From Sulfobacillus sp. (GTDB lineage: Bacteria > Bacillota > Sulfobacillia > Sulfobacillales > Sulfobacillaceae), in the NCBI GenBank assembly GCA_027309085.1, contig DAIDDL010000037.1, forward strand, positions 1-41,658: 41,658 nucleotides of DNA. The letters run 5' to 3'. Below the pieces are notes generated by a model, which saw only the letters and a program-made list of their open reading frames with translations, did not search any database and was not told the origin of the DNA. A program made the translations under genes and the position numbers. This document shows, in pieces, positions 16,772 through 25,278 of the stretch; position 1 is the first letter of the stretch, and the number at the start of each line of letters is the position of its first letter.

Positions 16772-17473
16772 GTGTGCGACTCATTGACTACTCTTCATCA
16801 TGAGATCATTGCGTGCCGCAGGTGTCCCAGGCTGGTAGCCTGGAGAGAAGAGACCGCAGCGAAGAAAGTCCGGAGATTTCTTGCGGAGCCCTATTGGGGG
16901 AAACCGTTGCCGGGATTCGGCGCCCACCACGCGCGCCTGGTCGTGGTGGGGCTGGCGCCCGCAGCTCACGGAGGGAACCGCACCGGACGCATGTTTACGG
17001 GGGATGCCTCCGCTGACTGGCTCATGGCCGCGATGCATGAGAGCGGTTTTGCCAACCAGCCCCAAAGCCTGTCCCGGACTGACGGTCTCGTGCTCAATGA
17101 CGCCTACATTACCGCAGCGGTGCGCTGCGCACCGCCCCAGAACAAGCCCACAGGGCAGGAGGCCGAAGCCTGTGCCGGCTACCTTGCTGAGGAGCTGAAT
17201 TGTCTTCAGCCCCGCGTGATTCTAGTGTTGGGGCGGTTCGCCTTCGGTTCCGTCCGAAAGTATTTGAAAGGCTTGGGGGTGGATGTGCACCCCTTGCTTT
17301 TCTCGCATGGGGCCCATTTCGAACTAGCCGCTCCCTATCCGGGGCGGCTAACCCTTCTGGCGTCTTATCACCCCAGCCAGCAAAACACCCAGACGGGGAA
17401 ACTGACCCGCCCCATGTTTGCGGAGGTATTTCACATGGCCCGGATGTCTCTCGGAGCCGTCCAGGCAGAGTAA
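16772..17473 (+). CDS. udgB: Uracil-DNA glycosylase, family 5 (UdgB-like)
   Basis: 233 residues. Excises uracil and some other deaminated bases from DNA. Four Cys can hold an iron-sulphur cluster: Cys15, Cys18, Cys119 and Cys134. The active-site motif is GLAPAAHGGNRTGRMFTGD (residues 60-78); the Ala/His arrangement instead of a polar Asp/Asn is the mark of family 5. SYHPSQQNTQTGKLT is the C-terminal HPS motif. The GTG start has GGAAGAAGG at a spacing of about eight. Family 5 enzymes occur largely in thermophiles and in high-GC or heat-exposed bacteria, consistent with a warm habitat. Confidence 0.92.
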   Translation: MCDSLTTLHHEIIACRRCPRLVAWREETAAKKVRRFLAEPYWGKPLPGFGAHHARLVVVGLAPAAHGGNRTGRMFTGDASADWLMAAMHESGFANQPQSLSRTDGLVLNDAYITAAVRCAPPQNKPTGQEAEACAGYLAEELNCLQPRVILVLGRFAFGSVRKYLKGLGVDVHPLLFSHGAHFELAAPYPGRLTLLASYHPSQQNTQTGKLTRPMFAEVFHMARMSLGAVQAE

Positions 17474-17517
17474 CTCCTCTGGCGGGGGCAAAAATGCCGC
17501 GCAACGCTATGGCAAAC

Positions 17518-17556
17518 CCAGCCCGCCTGTCCGATATATTCGGGCAGGCGGGCTGG
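17518..17556. terminator. Bidirectional terminator hairpin
   Basis: CCAGCCCGCCTG and CAGGCGGGCTGG form a 12-bp stem, extended by CCG/CGG with one mismatch, around a short loop. It lies between the converging uracil-DNA glycosylase gene and the gene at 17596. There is no T-run. Confidence 0.6.
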
Positions 17557-17595
17557 TCAGTGGATACTACCAGAACCAAATACGGCTAGAGGCAT

Positions 17596-18147
17596 TTAGC
17601 TTGCAGAGTAAATCGCGCTCTCGGTGGCTTTCGCCTGATCGATCAGGGACTTTGCGCGCTGCACATCTTCTGGCGATCCGTGGACAATCACCACATACTT
17701 GTCAGCCTTGACAGCCTCTTCATACTTGACGACGCTATGCTTGGGCACGCCGATATTAACCAGGGCTGCACCTAGCGCGCTAAGTCCACCGACGACCACG
17801 CCGCCTTCCAAAGCTCCGACGAGAATCGCTACCAATGGACCTGCTGCCAAAATTGGGCCCACTCCCGGTACGAGAAAGAATCCGGCGCCGAACAGCAGTC
17901 CCCAGAAACCTCCCCAGATGGCCCCCCAAGTCGCCCCGATGCCACCCCAGACTTTCATCTTTTTCTCTGTGGTGTAGTATCCTACCGGCTGCTCCTCGGA
18001 GTGGTAGCCCTTGCCGATGATGGACAGCTTCTTCATGTCAAAACCTGCCTGTTGCAACTCCTTGACCGCGTTGTCCGCCAGCTCATGCGTGTCATAAATC
18101 GCTACGGCTGCCGAATCGCCCAGATCCTTCACATCATTTTCCGCCAT
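17596..18147 (-). CDS. Glycine-rich membrane protein of general-stress (DUF1269/YflT-like) type
   Basis: 183 residues. The first 70 form a small alpha/beta domain (AVAIYDTHELADNAVKELQQ, then MKKLSIIGKGYH) like the flexible-loop domain of Bacillus stress proteins. The middle (about 70-130) is a glycine- and alanine-rich hydrophobic stretch with small-residue repeats (WGAIWGGFWGLLFGAG, PVVGP-type turns), likely a membrane-embedded hairpin. The end returns to a soluble alpha/beta segment (KYEEAVKADKYVVIVHG, DVQRAKSLIDQ). This alpha/beta, Gly-rich, alpha/beta layout is known in DUF1269-like proteins; the function is unknown. A GAGGAGG SD precedes the ATG. The IS110 element lies within about 70 bases upstream and has probably displaced the original promoter. 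Confidence 0.7.
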   Translation of the reverse strand: MAENDVKDLGDSAAVAIYDTHELADNAVKELQQAGFDMKKLSIIGKGYHSEEQPVGYYTTEKKMKVWGGIGATWGAIWGGFWGLLFGAGFFLVPGVGPILAAGPLVAILVGALEGGVVVGGLSALGAALVNIGVPKHSVVKYEEAVKADKYVVIVHGSPEDVQRAKSLIDQAKATESAIYSAS

Positions 18148-18219
18148 TAGACAATCCTCCTCTGAAAAATAGGCTAAAACACTAATTGTAGTACCACTGA
18201 GCGGCAGCGCCCCCCATAT

Positions 18220-19449
18220 TTAGACGGCGGGAGCCAGCGGCTCGAGGGTCACCTTGTATCCCAGCGCCGCTAAGCGCCGGGTTTCGCGGCGGATCACCGC
18301 CTGCTGATCGCGTTGATCAAAATAGTTGCTGCCCAGGTCTTGGTAGACGATATCCGGGCCCTTCAAGATCGCGTAAGCCGCGATGAGAATGTGGCGGCCC
18401 GTGGCCATCGCCGCGCGCTTCTTGCCGCGGCGGCCGGCGAGATGGTGGAAGACCGCGCCGAGGTAGGTCCGCGTCTTGCCCGCGGCCTGCCCCGCCTCCA
18501 CCAGCGCCGTCCGCAAAGCCTTGCTGCCCTTGCGGGTACGGGCGGATTGGGCGTGCCCCGCACTCTCGTGCTGGCCCGGGCTGAAGCCCGCCCACGACAC
18601 GAGTTGGGGCGCCGAGGGAAACCGCTGCATGTCCGCCCCCACTTCGGCTAAGAGGATCTTGGCCGTGCGGCGCCCGACTCCGGGAATCGTGGCCAACCGT
18701 GTGAGGGCATCATCAAGATTTGCCAGACGGGTGGTGATTTCATCACTGAGCGTGGCAATTTGCTGGTCGAGAAAGGTCAGGTGTCCCAGCTGCACCTTGA
18801 GCAGGAGCCGCTGGTGAGCCTGGACGAGCCCGTGTGGCGCGGCCATCAAGGTTTCTTCTGACGCGCGAATGCGGCTATCGGCCAGCCGCGCGAGGACTTG
18901 CGGATTGGATTCGCCCGCCGCCAAGGCGGCCAGAATCCGTTGGCCCGAGACGCCGAGCACATCACTGATCACGCTGCTGAGTTTGATATTGGCGCCCTCC
19001 AAGACTTTCTGGAGGCGGTTCGCCTCTTGGGCTCGGGATTGAACCAAACTGGTCCGGTAGCGGACCAGTTCCCGTTGGGGTCGGGGCGGAATGTAGCGGC
19101 CCTTGAGCACGCCCACCCGGAGCAGCGAGGCAATCCACTGCGCATCCTGCACATCGGTCTTGCGGCCCGGCATCCCCCGAATCTGCTGGGGATTAACCAC
19201 CAGCACCGCGGAAAAGTCGTACGACTCCAGCACATTCACCACCGGCTTCCAATACACCCCGGTGGCCTCCATCGCCACGTGCGTCACGCTACAGGCGATC
19301 AACCAATCCGCCAGCGCCAGCAACTGATCCGTCAGCGTGCCAAATGACCGCGTCTCCGAAAGGGTGGGGGTAAACACGCTCGCCACAATGACCTTCTTAT
19401 GAATATCCAGCCCCGCCCCATGGGTCACGACCACCTTCAGCGTCTCCAT
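18220..19449 (-). CDS. IS110-family transposase
   Basis: About 409 residues. The N-terminal RuvC-like DEDD domain is intact (numbered from the GTG at 19458): Asp18 in AGLDIHK, Glu64 in AMEATGVYW, and Asp102/Asp105 in RKTDVQDAQWIA. The C-terminal Tnp_20 domain carries IPGVGRRTAKILLAEVG, LVSWAGFSPGQ and the catalytic-Ser region ESAGHAQSARTRKGSKALRTALVEA. The frame is complete, so the element may be active. IS110 enzymes use an RNA guide (bridge RNA) to recombine donor and target DNA. The start may instead be the GTG at 19458. About 70 bases separate its stop from the next gene, so the non-coding RNA must lie upstream. Confidence 0.93.
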   Translation of the reverse strand: METLKVVVTHGAGLDIHKKVIVASVFTPTLSETRSFGTLTDQLLALADWLIACSVTHVAMEATGVYWKPVVNVLESYDFSAVLVVNPQQIRGMPGRKTDVQDAQWIASLLRVGVLKGRYIPPRPQRELVRYRTSLVQSRAQEANRLQKVLEGANIKLSSVISDVLGVSGQRILAALAAGESNPQVLARLADSRIRASEETLMAAPHGLVQAHQRLLLKVQLGHLTFLDQQIATLSDEITTRLANLDDALTRLATIPGVGRRTAKILLAEVGADMQRFPSAPQLVSWAGFSPGQHESAGHAQSARTRKGSKALRTALVEAGQAAGKTRTYLGAVFHHLAGRRGKKRAAMATGRHILIAAYAILKGPDIVYQDLGSNYFDQRDQQAVIRRETRRLAALGYKVTLEPLAPAV

Positions 19450-19458
19450 GATGATCAC

Positions 19459-19660
19459 CTCACGAGAGTAGTCCTCCGACAGCCACGGAAGGTCTCAGAA
19501 ATCTCCTCTACGTGCTAGTCCGGCGCGGGCGTCCGCCCGCGCCGGATCGCAACAGGCAAGTGTGCTCGACGTGGCCGGAATCCGTCTCCTTTACGAGCTC
19601 GAAGCATCCAAGTGAACACGATCTCGGTCGGAGGTTACGACAATCATAGCGCGATCCGCC
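19459..19660 (-). ncRNA. Candidate IS110 bridge RNA region (left end of the element)
   Basis: About 200 non-coding bases precede the transposase in its direction of reading, the expected place and length for an IS110-group bridge RNA. It holds a very stable hairpin at 19519-19546, TCCGGCGCGGGCG pairing with CGCCCGCGCCGGA around a two-base centre. I cannot define the donor- and target-binding loops or the exact element end. The call rests on position, lack of coding potential and this structure. Confidence 0.5.
19519..19546. repeat. Perfect GC-rich inverted repeat inside the IS110 leader
   Basis: 28 bases, 13-bp arms with essentially no loop. In RNA the central base pairs would open to a small loop. 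It could be part of the bridge RNA fold, or a transcription brake ahead of the transposase gene. Confidence 0.7.
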
Positions 19661-20185
19661 CTATTTTTCATCCGCGTGTGTGCCCCGCGAGGGGCATGGC
19701 GGGTCTCCTTTAATAAACGTTGAATGCCGCGTCTTGCGCGGCTTTATGTTCATGGTTTGCGCCATTGCGGCAGATCCCGGAACCTCTGGGATACATCCTT
19801 GCTTTTGGCGCTGCGTACTCACCAACACTATACCACGCTCTTCGGAGTTCCACCAAAAGTTGTCCACGGCAAGAAGCGCAAGGGCTGCAGGGAAAACGTC
19901 AGCCCTATTTAATACAATCTACCGTCCGTCAAGTGAGAGGCCATAAAGCATTTCAGCTCCCTCTGAGTCCATCACTTTCCTTGCGTCTAATCATGGGCGG
20001 CGCGAGGTGCTTGTACATCAGTGACGGTGCCGCCAACGGAATTTATGGCAACTTAGCCGGGCGGGGTCCACCACGGAAGTTTTGTGAGATGATGGGAAGG
20101 GAATGCCTACATGATGAAACGCTTTCTGTCCTAAAAAGATGGGCAGGCTCTCATCGCACGCACTGATACCGAGGGGGAATGTTCA
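19661..20185. other. Non-coding stretch before the glucoamylase gene
   Basis: About 525 bases. Two short hairpins lie at 19682-19695 (GCCCC-gcga-GGGGC) and 19726-19742 (GCCGCG-tcttg-CGCGGC), 44 bases apart. Open frames here (19680-19946, 19720-20166 and a minus-strand frame at 19661-19867) have no family features, start signals or composition of real genes. The glucoamylase promoter must be here, but I see no clear consensus. Confidence 0.5.
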
Positions 20186-22573
20186 ATGGCCGATGCTCCG
20201 GGACAACCAGGCTTAGACGCCACATGGACCAGCAGCGCCAAGCACGGCGTGGGCACAGCACTCGAAGACACGTCACGGGTGTGGTTTACGCTGTCGCACG
20301 GAATTCTTAATGAAATTTACTTTCCCCGAATGGATGTGGCCAATACTCGTGACGCACAGCTTCTCATCGTCTCCCGGGATGGGGCATTTTGGGAAGAAAA
20401 ACGCGACCTCATCCATGAGGTCACCTATATTCATCCCAATGCACCCGCATACCGGCTGACCAACACCGAACCCTCCGGCCGCTTCCGCATTACGAAACGG
20501 ATTGTCACCTGGCCGGAAGGAGATGCTCTGCTTTCTCATGTGCATTTTGAGGTGCTGAAAGGAAACCGAAGCGATTACCGGGTGTTTTTTTTGCTGGCGC
20601 CCCACATCAAGAATCAGGGAGGTCATAACAACGCGGCCCTGATTGACCTCCGCGGACGGCAGGCGCTCATGGCGTGGCGGGACGATGCCGCTTTATGCAT
20701 CAGCAGCAACGTCCCATTTTTGCGCCGCAGCGTGGGCTTTGTCGGAGCGTCCGACGGCTGGACGCAGTTGCATGGCAACCGCGAGCTGATCGAATACAGC
20801 CAGGCCCTGGACGGCAACGTCGCGCTCTGCGCTGAACTTGATGTGAGAGCGGACGAGCAGACCCTGGCGGTAGCTTTCGGGGGGACCCGCGAGGAAGCCC
20901 AGTTCACCGCGGAGCTGGCTCTTTTGCACAATTACTATAATATCGAGCAGGACTATGTCGCCAGTTGGTCCGCCTACATGGACAGACTGCCCGGATTGGT
21001 CCCACACGACCATCCTCACGCGCATTTGCAGCGTGTCTCCGCTTTCGTCCTGAAAACCCACCATGGCAAGCTCTTCCCCGGAGGGATTATCGCCTCGCTC
21101 TCCATTCCCTGGGGCAATGCCGCTGGCGACGGAAACATGGGCGGGTATCACCTGGTGTGGCCACGGGACATGGTGGAAGCCGCCCAAGCTTTTTTAGTTT
21201 TGGGTGATATTGCATCCGCCCGCCAGTCTCTGTTCTTCCTGATGGCGACGCAGCAGGCCGACGGTTCGTGGCCGCAAAATTTCTGGTTGGACGGACAGCC
21301 CTACTGGAAAGGGTCTCAGTTGGATGAAACCGCTTTCCCCATCTTGCTGGCCTATCGCCTGGAACAGATGGACGCCATGCATGCGGGCGAGGATATCTAC
21401 CCCATGGTGCACAAGGCGCTCGCATATATCTGCCAGACCGGTCCCATCACGCAGCAAGACCGCTGGGAGGAAGACGGAGGCTATTCGCCCTCCACCTTAG
21501 CCATCACCATCGGCGCCCTGGTGGTAGGCGCCGAGCTGGCCCGCCGCCGCGGGGACCACGATGTGGCCCTTTACTGCGAACAGTTGGCCGATTACTGGCA
21601 AGGGAGGATTGACAAGTGGACCTTTACCCAGCACGGCCAGGTGGACCCCCGTTTCCCCTGCCATTACATCCGCATCCACACTCAAGCCCCGCGCAGCCCT
21701 GACGGGCGGATGGATCACGGATTTGTGCCCATCAAGAACATGCCTCCGGGCGCCCCCAACCTCTATCCTGAAGAAGCGGTGATTGACGGGGGATTTCTGG
21801 AACTTGTGCGCTACGGCGTTAAAGCAGCTGATGACCCGCACATCGTGAAGTCCGTGATAGCCTATGACGCCATTTTAAAACAGGAACTGCTGTATGGGCC
21901 TTTATGGCACCGTTACAACCACGACGGGTACGGCGAGGAGGCGGATGGCTCTCCTTTCCAAGGCCACGGGCATGGGCGCCTATGGCCTCTTTTAGCGGGT
22001 GAGCGCGGGCACTACGCGCTGGCTCTGAGCCAGTCCGCAGAGATTTATCTCGGCGCGATGGAAGGGGCGGCGAGCATTGGCGGGCTCTTGCCGGAGCAAG
22101 TGTGGGACAGCGCCGACATTCCCGAACGCGAACTCTTTCTGGGCCGGCCGTCGGGATCGGCAATGCCTCTGGTGTGGGCCCACGCCGAATACATCAAACT
22201 GCTGCGCTCCGCCATGGATGGGCACGTATTCGAATTGCCGGAACTGGTGCATACCCGCTACGTAGAGACTTCCGAAGACAGGATCGAGCCCACCATCGTC
22301 TTCTGGCAGTTCAATCACAAGCGTCTGCATTGGCACGAGGGGGACCGGACGCTCAGGATCGCGGTCAACAAGCCCGGGGTCGTCGTCTATACCACCGACA
22401 ATTGGCAGCACCCCCAGAATTCTCCTCTACAGGATTCCCGGTTGGGGATGTACTATCTCGACATCGCCTTGACAGACATCGACTCTGTGGAATTCACTAT
22501 GTACTGGACGGACGAGCGGCAGTGGGAAGGCGCTAATTTCCGCATCGAATTTCACAGTTCCCAATCCCCTTGA
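20186..22573 (+). CDS. GH15 family glucoamylase-like glycoside hydrolase, intracellular
   Basis: 795 residues. Prokaryotic GH15 enzymes cleave terminal glucose from alpha-glucans or related sugars such as trehalose. The N-terminal beta-sandwich (about 1-285) opens with SSAKHGVGTALEDTSRVWFT. The (alpha/alpha)6 catalytic barrel follows with GGIIASLSIPWGNAAGD, YHLVWPRDMVEAA, the probable acid Glu381 in QLDETAFP and the probable base Glu606 in RLWPLLAGERGHYAL. A C-terminal beta domain starts at about 700. There is no signal peptide, so it acts in the cytoplasm, probably on stored glycogen or oligosaccharides. The SD GAGGGGG precedes the ATG. gap and pgk follow in the same direction but behind a terminator-like hairpin. 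Confidence 0.9.
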   Translation: MADAPGQPGLDATWTSSAKHGVGTALEDTSRVWFTLSHGILNEIYFPRMDVANTRDAQLLIVSRDGAFWEEKRDLIHEVTYIHPNAPAYRLTNTEPSGRFRITKRIVTWPEGDALLSHVHFEVLKGNRSDYRVFFLLAPHIKNQGGHNNAALIDLRGRQALMAWRDDAALCISSNVPFLRRSVGFVGASDGWTQLHGNRELIEYSQALDGNVALCAELDVRADEQTLAVAFGGTREEAQFTAELALLHNYYNIEQDYVASWSAYMDRLPGLVPHDHPHAHLQRVSAFVLKTHHGKLFPGGIIASLSIPWGNAAGDGNMGGYHLVWPRDMVEAAQAFLVLGDIASARQSLFFLMATQQADGSWPQNFWLDGQPYWKGSQLDETAFPILLAYRLEQMDAMHAGEDIYPMVHKALAYICQTGPITQQDRWEEDGGYSPSTLAITIGALVVGAELARRRGDHDVALYCEQLADYWQGRIDKWTFTQHGQVDPRFPCHYIRIHTQAPRSPDGRMDHGFVPIKNMPPGAPNLYPEEAVIDGGFLELVRYGVKAADDPHIVKSVIAYDAILKQELLYGPLWHRYNHDGYGEEADGSPFQGHGHGRLWPLLAGERGHYALALSQSAEIYLGAMEGAASIGGLLPEQVWDSADIPERELFLGRPSGSAMPLVWAHAEYIKLLRSAMDGHVFELPELVHTRYVETSEDRIEPTIVFWQFNHKRLHWHEGDRTLRIAVNKPGVVVYTTDNWQHPQNSPLQDSRLGMYYLDIALTDIDSVEFTMYWTDERQWEGANFRIEFHSSQSP

Positions 22574-22588
22574 CCTCTGAGCTGGAGG

Positions 22589-22615
22589 GGCTGCGGCGAG
22601 AAAGATGCCGCAGCC
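22589..22615 (+). terminator. Terminator after the glucoamylase gene
   Basis: GGCTGCGGC (22589-22597) and GCCGCAGCC (22607-22615), a 9-bp stem with a 9-base loop, followed by TTTCACGG. It lies 16 bases after the stop. The rest of the 250-base gap to gap shows no gene. Confidence 0.65.
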
Positions 22616-22825
22616 TTTCACGGTTCTTGAGACACCAGGACGTTGCGCCAAGCCTGCAACCTGTAACCAATGGCTATTCAAATCAGGCCCATTTGGGCGT
22701 ATTTCGGGACGAACCTTTCCCTCATACTGGCTGTAGCGGTTTTCTGCGGCTGCATAGTACTAGCTGGACACCGCCAGCCATGGCAATAAAGTCCAGGTGC
22801 CCTTAAAGAAAGAGGCGACAACGGG

Positions 22826-23830
22826 ATGGTTAAGGTCGGAATTAATGGATTCGGCAGTATTGGACGGCAATTTTTTCGGATTGCCCAGGCACAACACCAA
22901 TTCGATATTGTCGCCATTAATGATCAGACAGATTCGGCAACTCTGGCCCACCTGCTGAAATACGATTCCAACTATGGAACATTTGCCGCAGATGTCGCGG
23001 TTGAGGGGCGATTCATCGCAGTGGACGGCCACTTGGTCCGGGTTTTTGCCGAGCATAACGCGGGCGCCATTCCATGGCGCCAGTTAGGAGTGGATATTGT
23101 CATCGAAGCCAGCGGAAGATATACGGACGGCGATTTGGCACGGGCCCACATTGACCGGGCCGGAGCCCAAAAAGTCATCATTACCGCACCGGCATCGCAT
23201 GAGGATATTACCATTGTCCTCGGAGTCAATGAAGAGCAGTATCAACCGTGGCAGCACCAAGTGATTTCGATGGCCTCCTGCACCACGAACTGCCTGGCTC
23301 CGGTGGCGAAAGTGCTGGATGAGAGTTTTGGCATTGAATCGGGACTGATGACCACTGTCCATGCCTATACCAACGAGCAACGGCTGATGGACTCGCCGCA
23401 CCCTGACCTCCGGCAGGCCCGCGCCGCCGCTCAAAATATCATTCCTGCAGGAACCGGGGCGGCCCGATCACTGGACAGCGTGCTGCCCCGGCTCAAGGGA
23501 CGGCTGAACGGAGTCGCACTGCGGGTGCCCACCCCTGCCGTTTCTATCGTGGACCTGACCGTGAACACCGCCCGTCCCGCCACGGTTCTATCCGTCAATG
23601 AGGCCTTCCGCCATGCCGCTGCCGGTCTTTTGGAGGGCATAGTCCAGTATAGCGAACTGCCTCTGGTTTCCACAGACTTCAAGGGAAATCCACATTCAGC
23701 GATTATCGATGGTCTGGAAACAATGGTGGTTGGCGAACGTCTGGTGAAGGTGCTGGCCTGGTACGACAACGAGTGGGCATACGCCCAGCGGCTCGTTGAC
23801 CTGACGCAAATGATAACAGAAAGGGATTGA
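22826..23830 (+). CDS. gap: Glyceraldehyde-3-phosphate dehydrogenase, type I
   Basis: 334 residues. It interconverts glyceraldehyde 3-phosphate and 1,3-bisphosphoglycerate. The Rossmann start VGINGFGSIGR and AINDQTD are clear. Catalytic Cys152 is in SCTTNCLAP, and His in TTVHAYTNEQ. The S-loop reads MDSPHPDLRQARAA; the residue usually Leu187 in strictly NAD-dependent enzymes is Ser here while Pro188 is kept, so coenzyme choice could be relaxed toward NADP. SWYDNEWGY appears as AWYDNEWAYAQR. The stop overlaps the region of the pgk SD; the pair is clearly an operon. tpi, gpm and eno are not adjacent. Confidence 0.95.
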   Translation: MVKVGINGFGSIGRQFFRIAQAQHQFDIVAINDQTDSATLAHLLKYDSNYGTFAADVAVEGRFIAVDGHLVRVFAEHNAGAIPWRQLGVDIVIEASGRYTDGDLARAHIDRAGAQKVIITAPASHEDITIVLGVNEEQYQPWQHQVISMASCTTNCLAPVAKVLDESFGIESGLMTTVHAYTNEQRLMDSPHPDLRQARAAAQNIIPAGTGAARSLDSVLPRLKGRLNGVALRVPTPAVSIVDLTVNTARPATVLSVNEAFRHAAAGLLEGIVQYSELPLVSTDFKGNPHSAIIDGLETMVVGERLVKVLAWYDNEWAYAQRLVDLTQMITERD

Positions 23831-23835
23831 TAGCT

Positions 23836-25026
23836 ATGCCTCATACTCTGCGCCGTCTGGAAGATATCGGACCGGTTTACGGCAAGCGCGTGCTGGTCCG
23901 TGTCGATTTCAACGTGCCCACGGATCCCCAAACCGGTTATATCGGCGACGAGACACGCATTCAGGCAGTCTTGCCCACACTCAACACCCTGCTTCACGAC
24001 GGAGCCCGGGTGATCGTGATGAGCCACAAAGGGCGGCCGCGCGGCTGGGACGAAAGCGAAAGCCTGGCACCTGTCGTCCGCTACCTCCAATCAGTGCTCC
24101 CGTATCCCGTGAGATTTGTTGACAGCATTATTTCCGATGAAACCACGGAGGCAGTCAATGCCCTCAAACCGGGAGAAATGCTGGTCTTGCAAAACTTGCG
24201 GTTTGACCCGCGAGAAAAAGCCAATGATCCGGGGTTTGCCCGCGCACTGGCATCATTGGGCGACGTGTACGTCGACGATGCCTTCTCGACTGCGCACCGG
24301 GCGGATGCCTCGATCGTTGGGGTTCCGCAATACCTGCCGGCCTATGCCGGCCATCTAATGGAAACCGAAGTGGAGACGCTCGAACGCCTCTTAGGCCGGC
24401 CGGCGGTGCCCTATTGGGCCATTGTGGGTGGCGCTAAGGTCCCCGACAAACTGCTGATGCTGTCGCGGCTGATGGACAAGCTTAACGGTCTGGTGCTAGG
24501 GGGCGCCATGGCCAACACATTTTTAGCCGCTCAAGGCCATTCGCTGGGTCATTCACTGCGTGGGCAGGGAATGGAAGGGCAAGCGAAAGACATCCTTGAT
24601 AAGGCGCAAACCCAGCATATCCCGGTCCTCTTGCCAGAGGACGTCATTGTCGCCCCGGCTGTCGGCCCCAATGTGCCGAGCCGCCTGTGCCTAGTGGATG
24701 ATATCCACGAGGATGAGATGATCGTAGACATTGGACCCGCGACCGTACAGAAAATTGTCCAGGCCATAGAACCGGCCAAGACTCTGCTCTGGAATGGCCC
24801 GATGGGAGTGTTTGAATACGATGCTTTTGCCTACGGTACAATTGCACTCGCCAACAAGGTGGCCGATTTGAATTGTTCGGTGGTTATCGGCGGAGGTGAT
24901 ACGGTGGCCGCCATCACTAAGGCGGGGGTGACCGCCCGCATTACTCACATCTCCACAGGGGGCGGGGCGCTGTTGCAGTGGGTAGAAGGGGAGGAGCTTC
25001 CGGGGCTGCAGGCACTGTACTCCTAA
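23836..25026 (+). CDS. pgk: Phosphoglycerate kinase
   Basis: 396 residues, full length. It transfers phosphate between 1,3-bisphosphoglycerate and ADP. The N-terminal substrate domain shows KRVLVRVDFNVP and MSHKGRPRG. The hinge and nucleotide domain show AIVGGAKVPDKL, LGGAMANTFLAAQG, DIGPATV, LLWNGPMGVFE, VIGGGDTVAAI and HISTGGGALLQWVEG. One variation is EKANDP where EEKNDP-type text is usual. I chose the ATG at 23836 with GAAAGGGA 10 bases upstream over the TTG at 23827. It follows gap by five bases. Confidence 0.95.
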   Translation: MPHTLRRLEDIGPVYGKRVLVRVDFNVPTDPQTGYIGDETRIQAVLPTLNTLLHDGARVIVMSHKGRPRGWDESESLAPVVRYLQSVLPYPVRFVDSIISDETTEAVNALKPGEMLVLQNLRFDPREKANDPGFARALASLGDVYVDDAFSTAHRADASIVGVPQYLPAYAGHLMETEVETLERLLGRPAVPYWAIVGGAKVPDKLLMLSRLMDKLNGLVLGGAMANTFLAAQGHSLGHSLRGQGMEGQAKDILDKAQTQHIPVLLPEDVIVAPAVGPNVPSRLCLVDDIHEDEMIVDIGPATVQKIVQAIEPAKTLLWNGPMGVFEYDAFAYGTIALANKVADLNCSVVIGGGDTVAAITKAGVTARITHISTGGGALLQWVEGEELPGLQALYS

Positions 25027-25046
25027 AGTGCCCATGCCCCGGAAGC
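24996..25046 (+). terminator. Hairpin overlapping the end of pgk
   Basis: GCTTCCGGGGC (24996-25006) pairs with GCCCCGGAAGC (25036-25046), and GGCAC/GTGCC extends the stem inward. The left arm is inside the pgk coding sequence. No T-run follows. About 230 bases up to the next gene contain nothing I can assign. Confidence 0.55.
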
Positions 25047-25278
25047 GGTATAGTGTTCTACCCGGCCAGGTGGGGGAGGAGCGGTCGTGCTGCGCGAAGA
25101 GGCAGAGAAAAGGGATGCCACTGGGGCTGTGTTGCGATAGCCGCAGGCGAAGGATATCATTCTACTTGGAGGTAGAACGACTCTCCACCACTTCTGGCAT
25201 CCACGTGGCTGCCTCTGCAACAGGCTGCGCTTCGCGGCGAAATTTGAGGTGGCTGCCATTCCAGCCAAAGGGGGAATA

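Noticed and set aside
19676-19760. Possible CRISPR-like array from hairpins GCCCC-gcga-GGGGC and GCCGCG-tcttg-CGCGGC spaced 44 bases apart
   Set aside because: The two units share no sequence beyond being GC-rich hairpins, there is no third unit, and no cas gene is present.
19720-20166. 148-codon frame before the glucoamylase gene
   Set aside because: No recognisable motif, no SD, overlapping alternative frames of similar quality, and it spans hairpins. Treated as non-coding.
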